Program-made: the position numbers and the translations under genes
DNA from: Chloroflexota bacterium
GTDB taxonomy: Bacteria > Chloroflexota > Dehalococcoidia > Lucifugimonadales > JADFKI01
Direction of reading: 5' to 3'
Assembly (NCBI GenBank): GCA_009838595.1
Contig: VXRI01000198.1
Location: forward strand, 1 to 17,085
Length of the DNA: 17,085 bases
Shown: positions 1-6,612 of the stretch, piece after piece
How the letters are laid out: each line of letters opens with the position of its first letter
How positions within the stretch are numbered: the first letter of the stretch is position 1
The notes under the pieces: generated by a model
What the model was told of the DNA's origin: nothing
Database searches by the model: none
What the model saw: only the letters and a program-made list of their open reading frames with translations

Positions 1-95
1 ATGTCGTACACCGTTACAGTGTTGCCCGCTTCCATCAGGTTTCGCACCATCGGCCTGCCCATAATCCCCAGTCCGATGAATCCTATATCTGTCAT
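1..95 (-). CDS. NAD(P)-dependent beta-hydroxyacid dehydrogenase (3-hydroxyisobutyrate / tartronate semialdehyde reductase family), N-terminal fragment
   Basis: Only the first 31 codons are in the window; the gene runs off the left edge. The peptide begins MTDIGFIGLGIMGRPMV and continues to VTVYD. This is the Rossmann signature G-x-G-x-M-G (GLGIMG, residues 8-13) followed by a strand ending in an acidic residue, as in 3-hydroxyisobutyrate dehydrogenase, tartronate semialdehyde reductase and related 6-phosphogluconate-dehydrogenase-like enzymes. These oxidise or reduce beta-hydroxy acids with NAD(P) in the cytoplasm. The ATG at 95-93 is chosen because an AGGAG Shine-Dalgarno lies six bases upstream on the minus strand (106-102). 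The gene diverges from the enolase-superfamily operon at 446, which suggests related hydroxy-acid or sugar-acid metabolism. The exact substrate cannot be told from the fragment. Confidence 0.88.
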   Translation of the reverse strand, partial: MTDIGFIGLGIMGRPMVRNLMEAGNTVTVYD

Positions 96-96
96 T

Positions 97-113
97 GTTC
101 GCTCCTTTCGAAC
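97..113 (-). promoter_or_regulatory. Small hairpin with the Shine-Dalgarno in its loop
   Basis: The mRNA of the left-edge dehydrogenase would read GTTCG AAAGGAG CGAAC just before the start codon. The two 5-base arms pair perfectly and the AGGAG ribosome-binding motif fills the loop. The arm ends one base from the ATG. Such a hairpin could modulate initiation, but it is short and could be chance. Confidence 0.3.
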
Positions 114-168
114 GGGCGCCTTTCGGTCTGCCCATTGACGCCATTATCGTATGTAAAGTGTCCTTGCC

Positions 169-198
169 ATTATCAGACTACGGGGCGCGTATGGTCAA
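169..198 (-). promoter_or_regulatory. Sigma-70-type promoter for the left-edge dehydrogenase
   Basis: Read on the minus strand, TTGACC (198-193) and GATAAT (174-169) each match the consensus at five of six positions, with an 18-base spacer. The inferred start near 162 would give a leader of about 67 bases before the ATG at 95. Found by eye only. Confidence 0.5.
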
Positions 199-369
199 GT
201 GCGGCATAGTGTGGTTGACAGCGTGCCGGTTGAGATTGTCTATATTTGGAAAGACTCAATTTGCCCTCAGTCCTAACCTTCCATGGTCAAGGAACTGGAT
301 ATTGCGGTGGTATTTGAGAACACTTACGATGCGAACCATTCGCAACTGGCGGACTACCTCATAAGCGTG

Positions 370-399
370 CTGATAGCCTGCGGTCAATGGTGATATACT
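370..399 (+). promoter_or_regulatory. Sigma-70-type promoter for the enolase/MFS operon
   Basis: CTGATA (370-375) and TATACT (394-399, five of six consensus bases) are 18 bases apart. Transcription would start near 406, about 40 bases before the ATG at 446. The -10 box is the better half. Confidence 0.45.
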
Positions 400-445
400 C
401 TGTGGTGTTATTCATATTCCCTTGCACGCTGGAGCGTTGCCGCAG

Positions 446-1549
446 ATGCAGATCGTTGACATTACCACCACGCAGCTCAATTATCCGCACACTAAGCCGA
501 TTCAGGATGCCACTATTCCCACGCCACCGCCGAGCGCAGGCGGTCGTGGGCAGCTCTTCGTACACATTCGCACGGACGAAGGCGTCGAGGGGCTGGGCAT
601 TGGGCAGTCGTCGCCGGGCGTGCGTCAGGTTGTGCTGGCATTGCGCAATCTGCTGCTTGGTAAGGACCCGTTCAACATCGAGCAGATATGGAACGACATG
701 TTCTGGCAGGTGCGCGGATACGGGCGCAAAGGCGTCGCGTTCTGCGCTATATCCGCCATTGACATTGGTTTGTGGGACTTGAAGGCAAAGGCGCTTGGCG
801 TGCCGCTGTTCAAGCTGTTGGGACCATTCCGCGAATCCGTGCCGATATACGGCAGCGGCGGCTGGACAAATTTCAGCGAGCAAGAACTGATAGCGGAGAT
901 GGAGGGCTACGCCGAACAGGGCATTCCGCGTGTGAAGATGAAGGTTGGTAAGGACTTCGGGCAGTCCGAGCGCGAGGACATTCAGCGGCTCGCTGCGGTC
1001 CGACGTGCGCTCGGTGATGATGTCGCCATATACATCGACGCTAATAACGGCTACTACCCAAAGCAGGCGATTTACATGGCGCGCGAGTTCGAACAGTATC
1101 AGGTCGGCTGGTTTGAAGAACCGCTAATTGCGGACGATGTGCAAGGGCTTGCGGAAGTCAGCCACGCGATCAACATTCCGGTAGCAACCGGCGAGCATGA
1201 GTACACGAAGCACGGCTTCCGCGAACTTATTGCGGCGGGCGGCGCGGACATCGTGCAGCCGGATGTTGGCAGGGTTGGCGGCGTTACTGAGTGGATGAAG
1301 GTCGCGCATATCGCGCACGCGTTCAACCTGCCGGTCGCGCCGCATGCCGTGCAGTTGGTTCACTTGCATCTCGCCTGCGCCACGCCGAACCTCAAGGTTG
1401 TCGAGTATATGAACACCGGGCTAGAAGGCGACCGCGTGTGGTACACCGAGTTTCCGCAGCAGAAGGACGGCATGTGGGCGCCTTATCCGGACAAACCGGG
1501 CTTGGGGCTTGAACTCGACCCGGCAGCCGTCGATCAGTGGGCAGTATGA
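446..1549 (+). CDS. Mandelate racemase / muconate lactonizing enzyme family protein (enolase superfamily, probable acid-sugar dehydratase type)
   Basis: A 367-residue cytoplasmic enolase-superfamily enzyme. Members abstract the alpha proton of a carboxylate using Mg2+, then racemise, cycloisomerise or dehydrate it. The N-terminal capping domain spans about residues 1-125 and the barrel follows. Visible barrel residues are the K-x-K pair at K164/K166 (VKMKVG), metal ligands D198 (DANNGY), E224 (FEEP) and E250 (ATGE), the D273-H300 dyad (QPDVG, APHAVQ) and E320. This full set marks the mandelate racemase subgroup, in which acid-sugar dehydratases are common. The ATG at 446 is preferred over the upstream TTG at 422 because GGAG at 431-434 precedes it and conserved sequence starts there. 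The stop codon overlaps the start of the next gene. The substrate cannot be inferred from sequence alone. Confidence 0.93.
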   Translation: MQIVDITTTQLNYPHTKPIQDATIPTPPPSAGGRGQLFVHIRTDEGVEGLGIGQSSPGVRQVVLALRNLLLGKDPFNIEQIWNDMFWQVRGYGRKGVAFCAISAIDIGLWDLKAKALGVPLFKLLGPFRESVPIYGSGGWTNFSEQELIAEMEGYAEQGIPRVKMKVGKDFGQSEREDIQRLAAVRRALGDDVAIYIDANNGYYPKQAIYMAREFEQYQVGWFEEPLIADDVQGLAEVSHAINIPVATGEHEYTKHGFRELIAAGGADIVQPDVGRVGGVTEWMKVAHIAHAFNLPVAPHAVQLVHLHLACATPNLKVVEYMNTGLEGDRVWYTEFPQQKDGMWAPYPDKPGLGLELDPAAVDQWAV

Positions 1550-2853
1550 GCTCATCCGGCTCCGCGTCCGTTGCTCGCGGATCGCCCGATGGCAGGTCGT
1601 CTCGGCGGATACGCATACCCAGAATGCAGACGCTCGACTCGCTGCGGGCGTATCCGAACTTCCGCTTGCTGTGGGTGGGCGACTTCTGCTCTAACAACGC
1701 GCTGTGGCTACAAATGCTCACAGCCGGCTGGCTTGTCCGCAGCCTCACAGAGAACTCACCGTATTCGACATTCTTGGTCGTAACGGTCGGAGGCATGGCT
1801 ATGCTTCCGGGCCTGATAATGGCGCCCATCGCAGGCACGCTCGGCGACCGTATGGACAGGCGCAAGCTGATCATCGGTATTCAGAGCTTCATGGCGGTGT
1901 TCTCATTCCTGTTCGCGGTACTCGTTGGACAGCAGCTAGTATCGCACTACCATGTGTATATGTACGTGTTCCTCGGCGGTATTTGTCTGTCCATAACGCA
2001 GACGAACCGCATGGCGCTCATCGCCAATACTGTGCCGCGCGAATCTATGGCGAACGCCTTCGCCACGAATGTGCTGACGATACCGGGCACGCGCATGATA
2101 GGGCCATTCATCGGCGGCATACTCATCACAACGCTGGGCTTCTTCTGGAACTTCACGCTCGAATCTCTGCTATATCTTGGCACGGTGATTGCGTATCTGC
2201 CGATGAAAACGCCGTATGTCGAGCGCAGAACCGCGCCGAAAGATGTATCGTTCATCGCGGACTTAGTTGCGGGCTTCGTCTATGTCTGGCGAGACAAGCG
2301 CGTGCTGCTGTACATCACGATACTCGGATTCGTGCCGAACACGATACTAGAGCCGGTGATGTTCTTGCTGCCAGTGTTCACCAGCGAGGTGCTGCGCAGC
2401 GGCGCGGATGTTGGCGGATACCTCGTCGCCATCAACGGCTTGGGCGGGCTGCTGATGGCGTTCTTAATCGCATCGTTCGGCTTCATCTTTCCCAAGGGCA
2501 AGATAATTCTCGTCGCTGCCATAGTCAGCTCGGTGTTCATATTGCTGTTCGCGTATGCTGCACTTCTGCCGCTTGCGATGCTGCTGATAATGTTGTTCGC
2601 GCCAAGCCAAACTGCTTTCAGAACCGCGACTGTTACCCTCCAAACGCTGATTGCGCCCGATGAAATGCGCAGCCGAGTGATGAGCTTGCAGCGCTACAGC
2701 ATGGGCGGAGTGGTCATATTCAGTTTGGTCGTCGGATGGTTTGCAGAAGTGACATCGGTATCGATCGCGCTCATGGCGATGGGCATCATCGGCTTGGTCG
2801 TTGGGCTGCTTTTCTGGGTCTTCGGCAACCAGATTCGCGAGCTGGACGCATAG
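1546..2853 (+). CDS. MFS transporter, MFS_3 (EntS-like) type, paralogue 1
   Basis: A 435-residue integral membrane protein with about 12 hydrophobic segments. A basic, Ser-rich N-terminus (about residues 1-40) lies in the cytoplasm. The MFS motif A loop between helices 2 and 3 is GTLGDRMDRRKLIIG (97-111). Its style matches the MFS_3 family, mostly proton-driven exporters such as the enterobactin exporter, although direction and cargo cannot be read from sequence. The ATG at 1546 overlaps the stop of the enolase-family gene as ATGA, so translation is probably coupled; the GTG at 1537 is an alternative. Its close paralogue starts five bases after the stop. Both proteins end in QIRELDA. Co-transcription with an acid-sugar-type enzyme suggests transport of its substrate or product. 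Confidence 0.9.
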   Translation: MSSSGSASVARGSPDGRSSRRIRIPRMQTLDSLRAYPNFRLLWVGDFCSNNALWLQMLTAGWLVRSLTENSPYSTFLVVTVGGMAMLPGLIMAPIAGTLGDRMDRRKLIIGIQSFMAVFSFLFAVLVGQQLVSHYHVYMYVFLGGICLSITQTNRMALIANTVPRESMANAFATNVLTIPGTRMIGPFIGGILITTLGFFWNFTLESLLYLGTVIAYLPMKTPYVERRTAPKDVSFIADLVAGFVYVWRDKRVLLYITILGFVPNTILEPVMFLLPVFTSEVLRSGADVGGYLVAINGLGGLLMAFLIASFGFIFPKGKIILVAAIVSSVFILLFAYAALLPLAMLLIMLFAPSQTAFRTATVTLQTLIAPDEMRSRVMSLQRYSMGGVVIFSLVVGWFAEVTSVSIALMAMGIIGLVVGLLFWVFGNQIRELDA

Positions 2854-2857
2854 TCGC

Positions 2858-4168
2858 ATGAGCATGCAGGACACCACAACAGAGCAGAGGTCCACGCTCG
2901 GCGCGCGCCCGAAACCGAGATTCAGCGTGCGGATTCCGCGCTTGCGGACATTCGACTCGTTCGCATATACGGACTACCGCTACCTGTGGATTGGCAACTT
3001 CTTCGCGAACAACGCGCAGTGGCTGCAACTGCTCACCGTTGGCTGGCTGGTGCGCGGGCTGACATCCGGCTCATCGTCATCGACGTTGTTCGTGGTAACG
3101 GTAGGCGGAATGAGCCTGCTGCCCGGCTTGATAATGGCGCCCATCGCAGGCACGCTCGGCGACCGCATGGACAGGCGCAAGCTGGTCATCGGCATACAGG
3201 CGTTCATGGCAGCGTTCTCGTTTCTGTTCGCCGTTATGGTCGGACAGCAGCTCGTAACAGTCTGGCATGCGTACATTTACGTGTTCGTGAGCGGCGTTTG
3301 CGTATCCATCAGCCAGAACAGCCGCATGGCGCTGGTTGCGAACACCGTGCCGCGACATGCTATGGCGCACGCCTTCGCCACGAATGTGCTGACAATACCC
3401 GGCACGCGCATGATAGGTCCGTTCATCGGCGGCATACTCATCACCACGCTTGGTTTCTTCTGGAACTTCACGCTCGAATCGCTGCTGTATCTCGGCACGA
3501 TACTTGTCTTCCTGCCCATTAAAACACCATACGCGCAGGCAAGGCGGGCAAGGGCGAATACGTCGTTTCTGTCGGACCTGATTGGAGGGTTCACCTATGT
3601 CTGGAAGGACAAGCGCGTGCTGCTCTACCTGACGATGCTGGGCTTTATCCCGAACACGATACTGCAGCCGGTGATGTTCCTGTTGCCCGTCTTCACGGAC
3701 GAAATTCTGCGGCGCGGCGCGGATGTCGGCGGCTACTTCCTCGCTATCAACGGTCTGGGAGGGCTGCTGATGGCGCTTTTCATCGCATCGTTCGGCTTCA
3801 TATTCAAGAAGGGCAACATCGTGCTGTGGTGCGCGCTGGGCAGCTCCATATTCATACTGCTATTCTCGTATGCCATAATCCTGCCGCTGGCGTTCCTGTT
3901 GATAATGCTCTTCGCCAGCACGCAGACCGCATTTCGCACGACCAATGGCACGCTGATGCAGCTACTGGTGTCGGACGATATGAGGAGCCGCGTAACCAGC
4001 CTACAGCGCTACAGCATGGGTGGCGTCATTATATCCAGCTTTGCCATAGGCTGGTTTGCCCGACTCACATCGGTATCCATTGCGCTCTTGGCAATGGGTA
4101 TCATTGCGACAATTCTGGCCGCCGCGTTCTACATATTCGCCAAGCAGATACGGGAATTGGATGCGTGA
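2858..4168 (+). CDS. MFS transporter, MFS_3 (EntS-like) type, paralogue 2
   Basis: A 436-residue integral membrane protein and tandem paralogue of the preceding gene, with the same 12-helix layout. Motif A is GTLGDRMDRRKLVIG (98-112), and the block around IPGTRMIGPFIGGILITT is shared unchanged. It differs mainly at the N-terminus, in the loops and in the last helices, where a difference in cargo would be expected. The ATG at 2858 follows the upstream stop by four bases; an ATG two codons on is also possible, and the open frame extends back into the upstream gene without a better start. It is probably the last gene of the operon: the next gene is on the other strand. The pair could have different cargo or could form a heteromer; nothing in the sequence decides. 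Confidence 0.9.
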   Translation: MSMQDTTTEQRSTLGARPKPRFSVRIPRLRTFDSFAYTDYRYLWIGNFFANNAQWLQLLTVGWLVRGLTSGSSSSTLFVVTVGGMSLLPGLIMAPIAGTLGDRMDRRKLVIGIQAFMAAFSFLFAVMVGQQLVTVWHAYIYVFVSGVCVSISQNSRMALVANTVPRHAMAHAFATNVLTIPGTRMIGPFIGGILITTLGFFWNFTLESLLYLGTILVFLPIKTPYAQARRARANTSFLSDLIGGFTYVWKDKRVLLYLTMLGFIPNTILQPVMFLLPVFTDEILRRGADVGGYFLAINGLGGLLMALFIASFGFIFKKGNIVLWCALGSSIFILLFSYAIILPLAFLLIMLFASTQTAFRTTNGTLMQLLVSDDMRSRVTSLQRYSMGGVIISSFAIGWFARLTSVSIALLAMGIIATILAAAFYIFAKQIRELDA

Positions 4169-4259
4169 GCGGCGCATAGGGATGGACAGCGCTGAAAAAG
4201 ATAGATGGCAAGGGTAACGAGTTTCGACACACGCTACATACTGCATCGGCGCGCCGAAA

Positions 4260-4295
4260 GAGCCGCGCGCTATCATCTTCTGACAGGCGCGGCTC
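4260..4295. terminator. Inverted repeat between convergent genes, possible two-way terminator
   Basis: GAGCCGCGC (4260-4268) and GCGCGGCTC (4287-4295) are perfect 9-base arms with an 18-base loop. They lie between the second transporter (ends 4168) and the convergent alcohol dehydrogenase (ends 4368). The position suits a shared 3' end, but no T-run follows on either strand, so it may only block exonucleases or be chance. Confidence 0.4.
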
Positions 4296-4367
4296 AATGC
4301 CCTGTTCGGCTATGCTGCGTTGTACGCCCTGTGTATGTTGGCTAATGCGTTGACAGAATATCGCTCT

Positions 4368-5453
4368 TTACAGCACCACCACCGAGCGCAGCACTTCGCC
4401 GCGCTCCATCTTGTGGAACGCCTCTTCCACATCGTCCAGCGCGATGGTCTCGGACACGAATCTGTCTAGGTCGAGCCGTCCCTGCATGTACAAGTCAATG
4501 TACATGGGGAAGTCCCGTGTGGGCAGGCAGTCGCCGTACCACGACGACTTCAGCGAACCTCCCCTGCCGAAAATCTCGAGCATCGGCAACTCTATCGTCA
4601 TGTCCGGACTTGGCACGCCCACCATGACAACGGTGCCGGCTAGGTCACGCGCGTAGAACGCCTGCTCATAGGTTACCGGATTGCCCACCGCTTCTATTGC
4701 GACATCCACTCCGTTGCCGCCGGTAATCTCGCGTATCGCTTCTATCGCATCCGTCGCGCCGGCATTTATGGTGTGCGTCGCGCCGAAATCCCTTGCCCAC
4801 TCGAGCTTGCGCTCGTCGATGTCCACGCCGATGATAGTATGCGCTCCCGCGAGTTGCGCTCCTGCGATGGCTGCGTCGCCCACGCCGCCACAGCCGAACA
4901 CCGCGACCGAATCGCCGCGCGTGACGCCGCCGGTGTTCACTGCCGCGCCGAGTCCTGCCATGATGCCGCAGCCCACAAGACATGCCGCCGTGGCAGATAC
5001 TTCAGGATTTACCTTGACTGCCTGCCCCGCCGCGACTAGTGTCAACTCGGCGAACGCGCCGATGCCGAGCGCAGGCGATAGAGGACTGCCGTCTTCCAGC
5101 GTCATCGGCTGCAGTGCGTTGCCGCTTTCGAAGCAGTACCACGCCCGACCGCGCTGGCAGGAACGGCAGTTTCCACACGGCGCGCGCCATGCGGCTATCA
5201 CGAAGTCGCCGGGTTCGACATTCGTAACGCCCTCGCCGACCTTTTCCACAATACCCGCCGCTTCGTGTCCCAGCAGGAACGGGAACTCGTCCGTGATTGC
5301 GCCTTCGCGGTAGTGCAAGTCTGTATGGCACACGCCACACGCCTGAATCCTGATAAGCGCCTCGCCCGGTCCCGGGTCAGGCACTACAATGGTCTCTACG
5401 GATACCGCTTTGCCCTTCGCTCCAGCAATGACGCCCTTAACTCGGTTGCTCAT
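4368..5453 (-). CDS. Zinc-dependent alcohol dehydrogenase, S-(hydroxymethyl)mycothiol dehydrogenase-like
   Basis: A 361-residue medium-chain dehydrogenase, cytoplasmic, expected to oxidise an alcohol or a thiol-formaldehyde adduct with NAD+. Catalytic zinc ligands are C42 (CGVCHTD), H63 (GHEAAG) and C162 (GCG). The structural zinc site is C93, C96, C99 and C107. The nucleotide site is GCGGVG at 187-192 with D211 at the end of the next strand, which favours NAD. From memory the whole chain, including YREG, the [11 protein letters not shown] region, INTGGVTR-like and SSWYGDCL segments, closely follows actinobacterial MscR/AdhE2, which is also about 361 residues. The ATG at 5453 is chosen over the one at 5495: a GGAGGG lies nine bases upstream and the extra 14 residues are not family-like. 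Its role without mycothiol is uncertain, so no gene symbol is given. Confidence 0.9.
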   Translation of the reverse strand: MSNRVKGVIAGAKGKAVSVETIVVPDPGPGEALIRIQACGVCHTDLHYREGAITDEFPFLLGHEAAGIVEKVGEGVTNVEPGDFVIAAWRAPCGNCRSCQRGRAWYCFESGNALQPMTLEDGSPLSPALGIGAFAELTLVAAGQAVKVNPEVSATAACLVGCGIMAGLGAAVNTGGVTRGDSVAVFGCGGVGDAAIAGAQLAGAHTIIGVDIDERKLEWARDFGATHTINAGATDAIEAIREITGGNGVDVAIEAVGNPVTYEQAFYARDLAGTVVMVGVPSPDMTIELPMLEIFGRGGSLKSSWYGDCLPTRDFPMYIDLYMQGRLDLDRFVSETIALDDVEEAFHKMERGEVLRSVVVL

Positions 5454-5460
5454 ATCTCGA

Positions 5461-5484
5461 TACCCTCCAGAATCTATACCCTCC
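5461..5484 (-). promoter_or_regulatory. Doubled Shine-Dalgarno motif before the alcohol dehydrogenase
   Basis: On the minus strand GGAGGGTA occurs twice, at 5484-5477 and 5468-5461, exactly 16 bases apart and within a longer imperfect repeat. The nearer copy is well placed for the ATG at 5453. The farther copy has no start codon at useful spacing and could be a standby ribosome site or a short duplication. Confidence 0.5.
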
Positions 5485-5485
5485 A

Positions 5486-5503
5486 AAAGTCGCATTCGAC
5501 TTT
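5486..5503. promoter_or_regulatory. 7+7 palindrome upstream of the alcohol dehydrogenase, possible operator
   Basis: AAAGTCG (5486-5492) and CGACTTT (5497-5503) are perfect arms with a 4-base centre. On the minus strand a TAATAT -10-like box lies just upstream (5516-5511), so the palindrome would sit at the start of the transcript, a usual place for a repressor operator. As RNA it would form a 7-base-pair hairpin in the leader ahead of the two Shine-Dalgarno motifs. No -35 box is convincing and no regulator gene is adjacent. Confidence 0.4.
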
Positions 5504-5520
5504 GCGCGCTATATTAACAT

Positions 5521-5580
5521 GGATGGAACGGATAGGCAGGATGATGCGCGACTATCTCTTATTGCCCATTCCGTCTATCC
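5521..5580. repeat. GGAT-type short repeats in an imperfect inverted arrangement
   Basis: Bases 5521-5540 read GGATGGAACGGATAGGCAGG, with GGAT recurring every nine bases. The reverse complement of 5561-5580 is GGATAGACGGAATGGGCAAT and matches at 13 of 20 positions across a 20-base gap. Similar motifs recur near 5880-5903. This resembles degraded intergenic repetitive DNA seen in many bacterial genomes; the family is not identified. Confidence 0.35.
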
Positions 5581-5815
5581 CGCTAACTTTGCCTTCTTCT
5601 CCGAATAGACGAAAAACGACATATCCCTGCGCTCGGGGCTGCGCCGGGTAGTGTGCAGGCGATTGCGGCGACTGGGTTGGCATATTCAAGCGCGTCTGCG
5701 ATGTTGTCAACGGGCAGCGTAGTCGGTGCATCATAGGCGACTTGCAGCGTATTCAGTCTGAAAGATGCGGGCATTCACTGCTGGGCATAAGGGGCGAGCC
5801 GAATAATGACCTACT

Positions 5816-5834
5816 CCACCATCACCACCACCAC
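5816..5834. repeat. CCA-type simple repeat next to the cmk promoter
   Basis: CCACCATCACCACCACCAC is a short, nearly pure trinucleotide run ending four bases before the -35 box of the cmk promoter. Length change here would not alter the promoter spacing itself. Function unknown. Confidence 0.5.
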
Positions 5835-5837
5835 TTC

Positions 5838-5867
5838 TTGCCCCATCATCCGCGTGCGCCTTATAAT
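5838..5867 (+). promoter_or_regulatory. Sigma-70-type promoter for cmk-plsC-glmS
   Basis: TTGCCC (5838-5843, four of six) and a perfect TATAAT (5862-5867) lie 18 bases apart. Transcription would start near 5874, giving a leader of about 67 bases to the cmk start. This is the best -10 box in the window and fits a housekeeping operon. Confidence 0.62.
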
Positions 5868-5940
5868 CAATGCAGATTAAACAGGATCACAGCAGATCAA
5901 ACACCGATTCCCCCCATATCGACGAAGGTAGAGCGTTCGA

Positions 5941-6612
5941 TTGAAGGCTGACAGCGACTGTACCCTCAAAATGGCGATTGACGGGCCGGCCGCGTCCGGC
6001 AAGAGCATCGTCGGGCGGGAGATTGCGCGCCGGCTGGGCTTGCGCTTCCTTGATACCGGCACGATGTACCGCGCTATCACTTGGGAGGTGATACGGACGG
6101 ACGTTTCACTTGACGACGCTTGCGAACTGACGGCGATGGCGGCTCACGCGAATATGCAGCTCGTATCATCAAAGGACGGAGACAGGCTGCTGCTGAACGG
6201 CGACGACATCACCGATATGCTCAGGCTCCCTGAAGTCGATGCCAATGTGTCCGCAGTGTCCGCGCTGAGTGGTGTGCGCCGGGCGCTGGTGGCTCAGCAG
6301 CGTAACATCGCGGCAAACTCTGGCATCGTGATGTGCGGAAGGGACATTGGCACGGTCGTACTGCCCGACGCCGGCGCGAAGATTTTCCTGACGGCATCGG
6401 CAGAAATCCGCGCGAAGCGCCGCGCAATTGAAGCAGGTCAAGAGCACGATTTGCAGCGTGTGCTGGACGACATGCGGCGGCGCGACAAAATTGACAGCGA
6501 GCGCGAAGATTCGCCGCTTCATCCCGCCGATGACGCCACCATAATCTGCTCCGATAACCTGACCGTCGAAGATGTCGTGCTGCAAATACTATCGAAGGTG
6601 CGCGCATGTTAA
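5941..6612 (+). CDS. cmk: Cytidylate kinase (CMP/dCMP kinase)
   Basis: A 223-residue cytoplasmic kinase that phosphorylates CMP and dCMP with ATP in pyrimidine nucleotide salvage and synthesis. The P-loop is GPAASGKS (residues 15-22 from the TTG start), followed by LDTGTMYRA in the CMP-binding region, CGRDIGTVVLPDAGAKIFLTAS and the RR...RD-I-D-S-ERE lid region. All are typical of bacterial Cmk, and the length is normal. The TTG at 5941 has a modest AGGTAG upstream; an ATG at 5971 would start just before the P-loop but lacks a Shine-Dalgarno, so TTG is favoured with some doubt. It is the first gene of a tight operon and its last seven bases overlap plsC. Confidence 0.95.
   Translation: MKADSDCTLKMAIDGPAASGKSIVGREIARRLGLRFLDTGTMYRAITWEVIRTDVSLDDACELTAMAAHANMQLVSSKDGDRLLLNGDDITDMLRLPEVDANVSAVSALSGVRRALVAQQRNIAANSGIVMCGRDIGTVVLPDAGAKIFLTASAEIRAKRRAIEAGQEHDLQRVLDDMRRRDKIDSEREDSPLHPADDATIICSDNLTVEDVVLQILSKVRAC

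Larger units (their letters stand above)
96..445. other. Divergent intergenic region between the dehydrogenase and the enolase-superfamily operon
   Basis: This stretch separates two divergent genes and carries promoter-like boxes in both directions (see the separate entries). A further perfect TTGACA stands at 215-220 on the plus strand, followed by TATATT at 241-246. That spacing of 20 is too long for a standard promoter; TCTATA at 239-244 gives a spacing of 18. One 36-codon open frame, 283-393 plus (MVKELDIAVVFENTY...), has protein-like composition but no Shine-Dalgarno and an in-frame stop just upstream, so it is not called a gene. No RNA gene or repeat family was seen. Confidence 0.6.
1546..4168 (+). 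repeat. Tandem gene duplication of two MFS transporters
   Basis: The two adjacent transporter genes align end to end: same length within one residue, same start region (IRIPRMQT / VRIPRLRT), same C-terminus. Some blocks are nearly identical in DNA, for example the motif A region (about 1813-1880 against 3126-3193) and the region coding for IPGTRMIGPFIGGILITT (about 2081-2185 against 3396-3500). Other stretches are much more diverged. They arose by duplication and some blocks may have been homogenised since. Confidence 0.88.
5454..5940. other. Divergent intergenic region between the alcohol dehydrogenase and cmk
   Basis: About 490 bases without a convincing gene. From left to right it holds the doubled Shine-Dalgarno and palindrome of the dehydrogenase, a GGAT-rich repeat and its imperfect inverted copy, a CCA-type simple repeat, the cmk promoter, and a short AGATTAAACAGGATCACAG-like repetitive stretch (about 5874-5903). 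Two minus-strand open frames (5583-5774 and 5552-5734) look faintly protein-like in different frames. They could be a frameshifted remnant but have no recognisable family. Confidence 0.55.

Noticed and set aside
1704..2663. 319-codon plus-strand open frame inside the first MFS gene
   Set aside because: It lies in another frame of a clear transporter; its product is Arg/His/Ala-rich and hydrophilic with no family features.
4169..4367. Small gene between the second MFS and the alcohol dehydrogenase
   Set aside because: Only frames of about ten codons with no Shine-Dalgarno; the region is explained by an inverted repeat between convergent genes.
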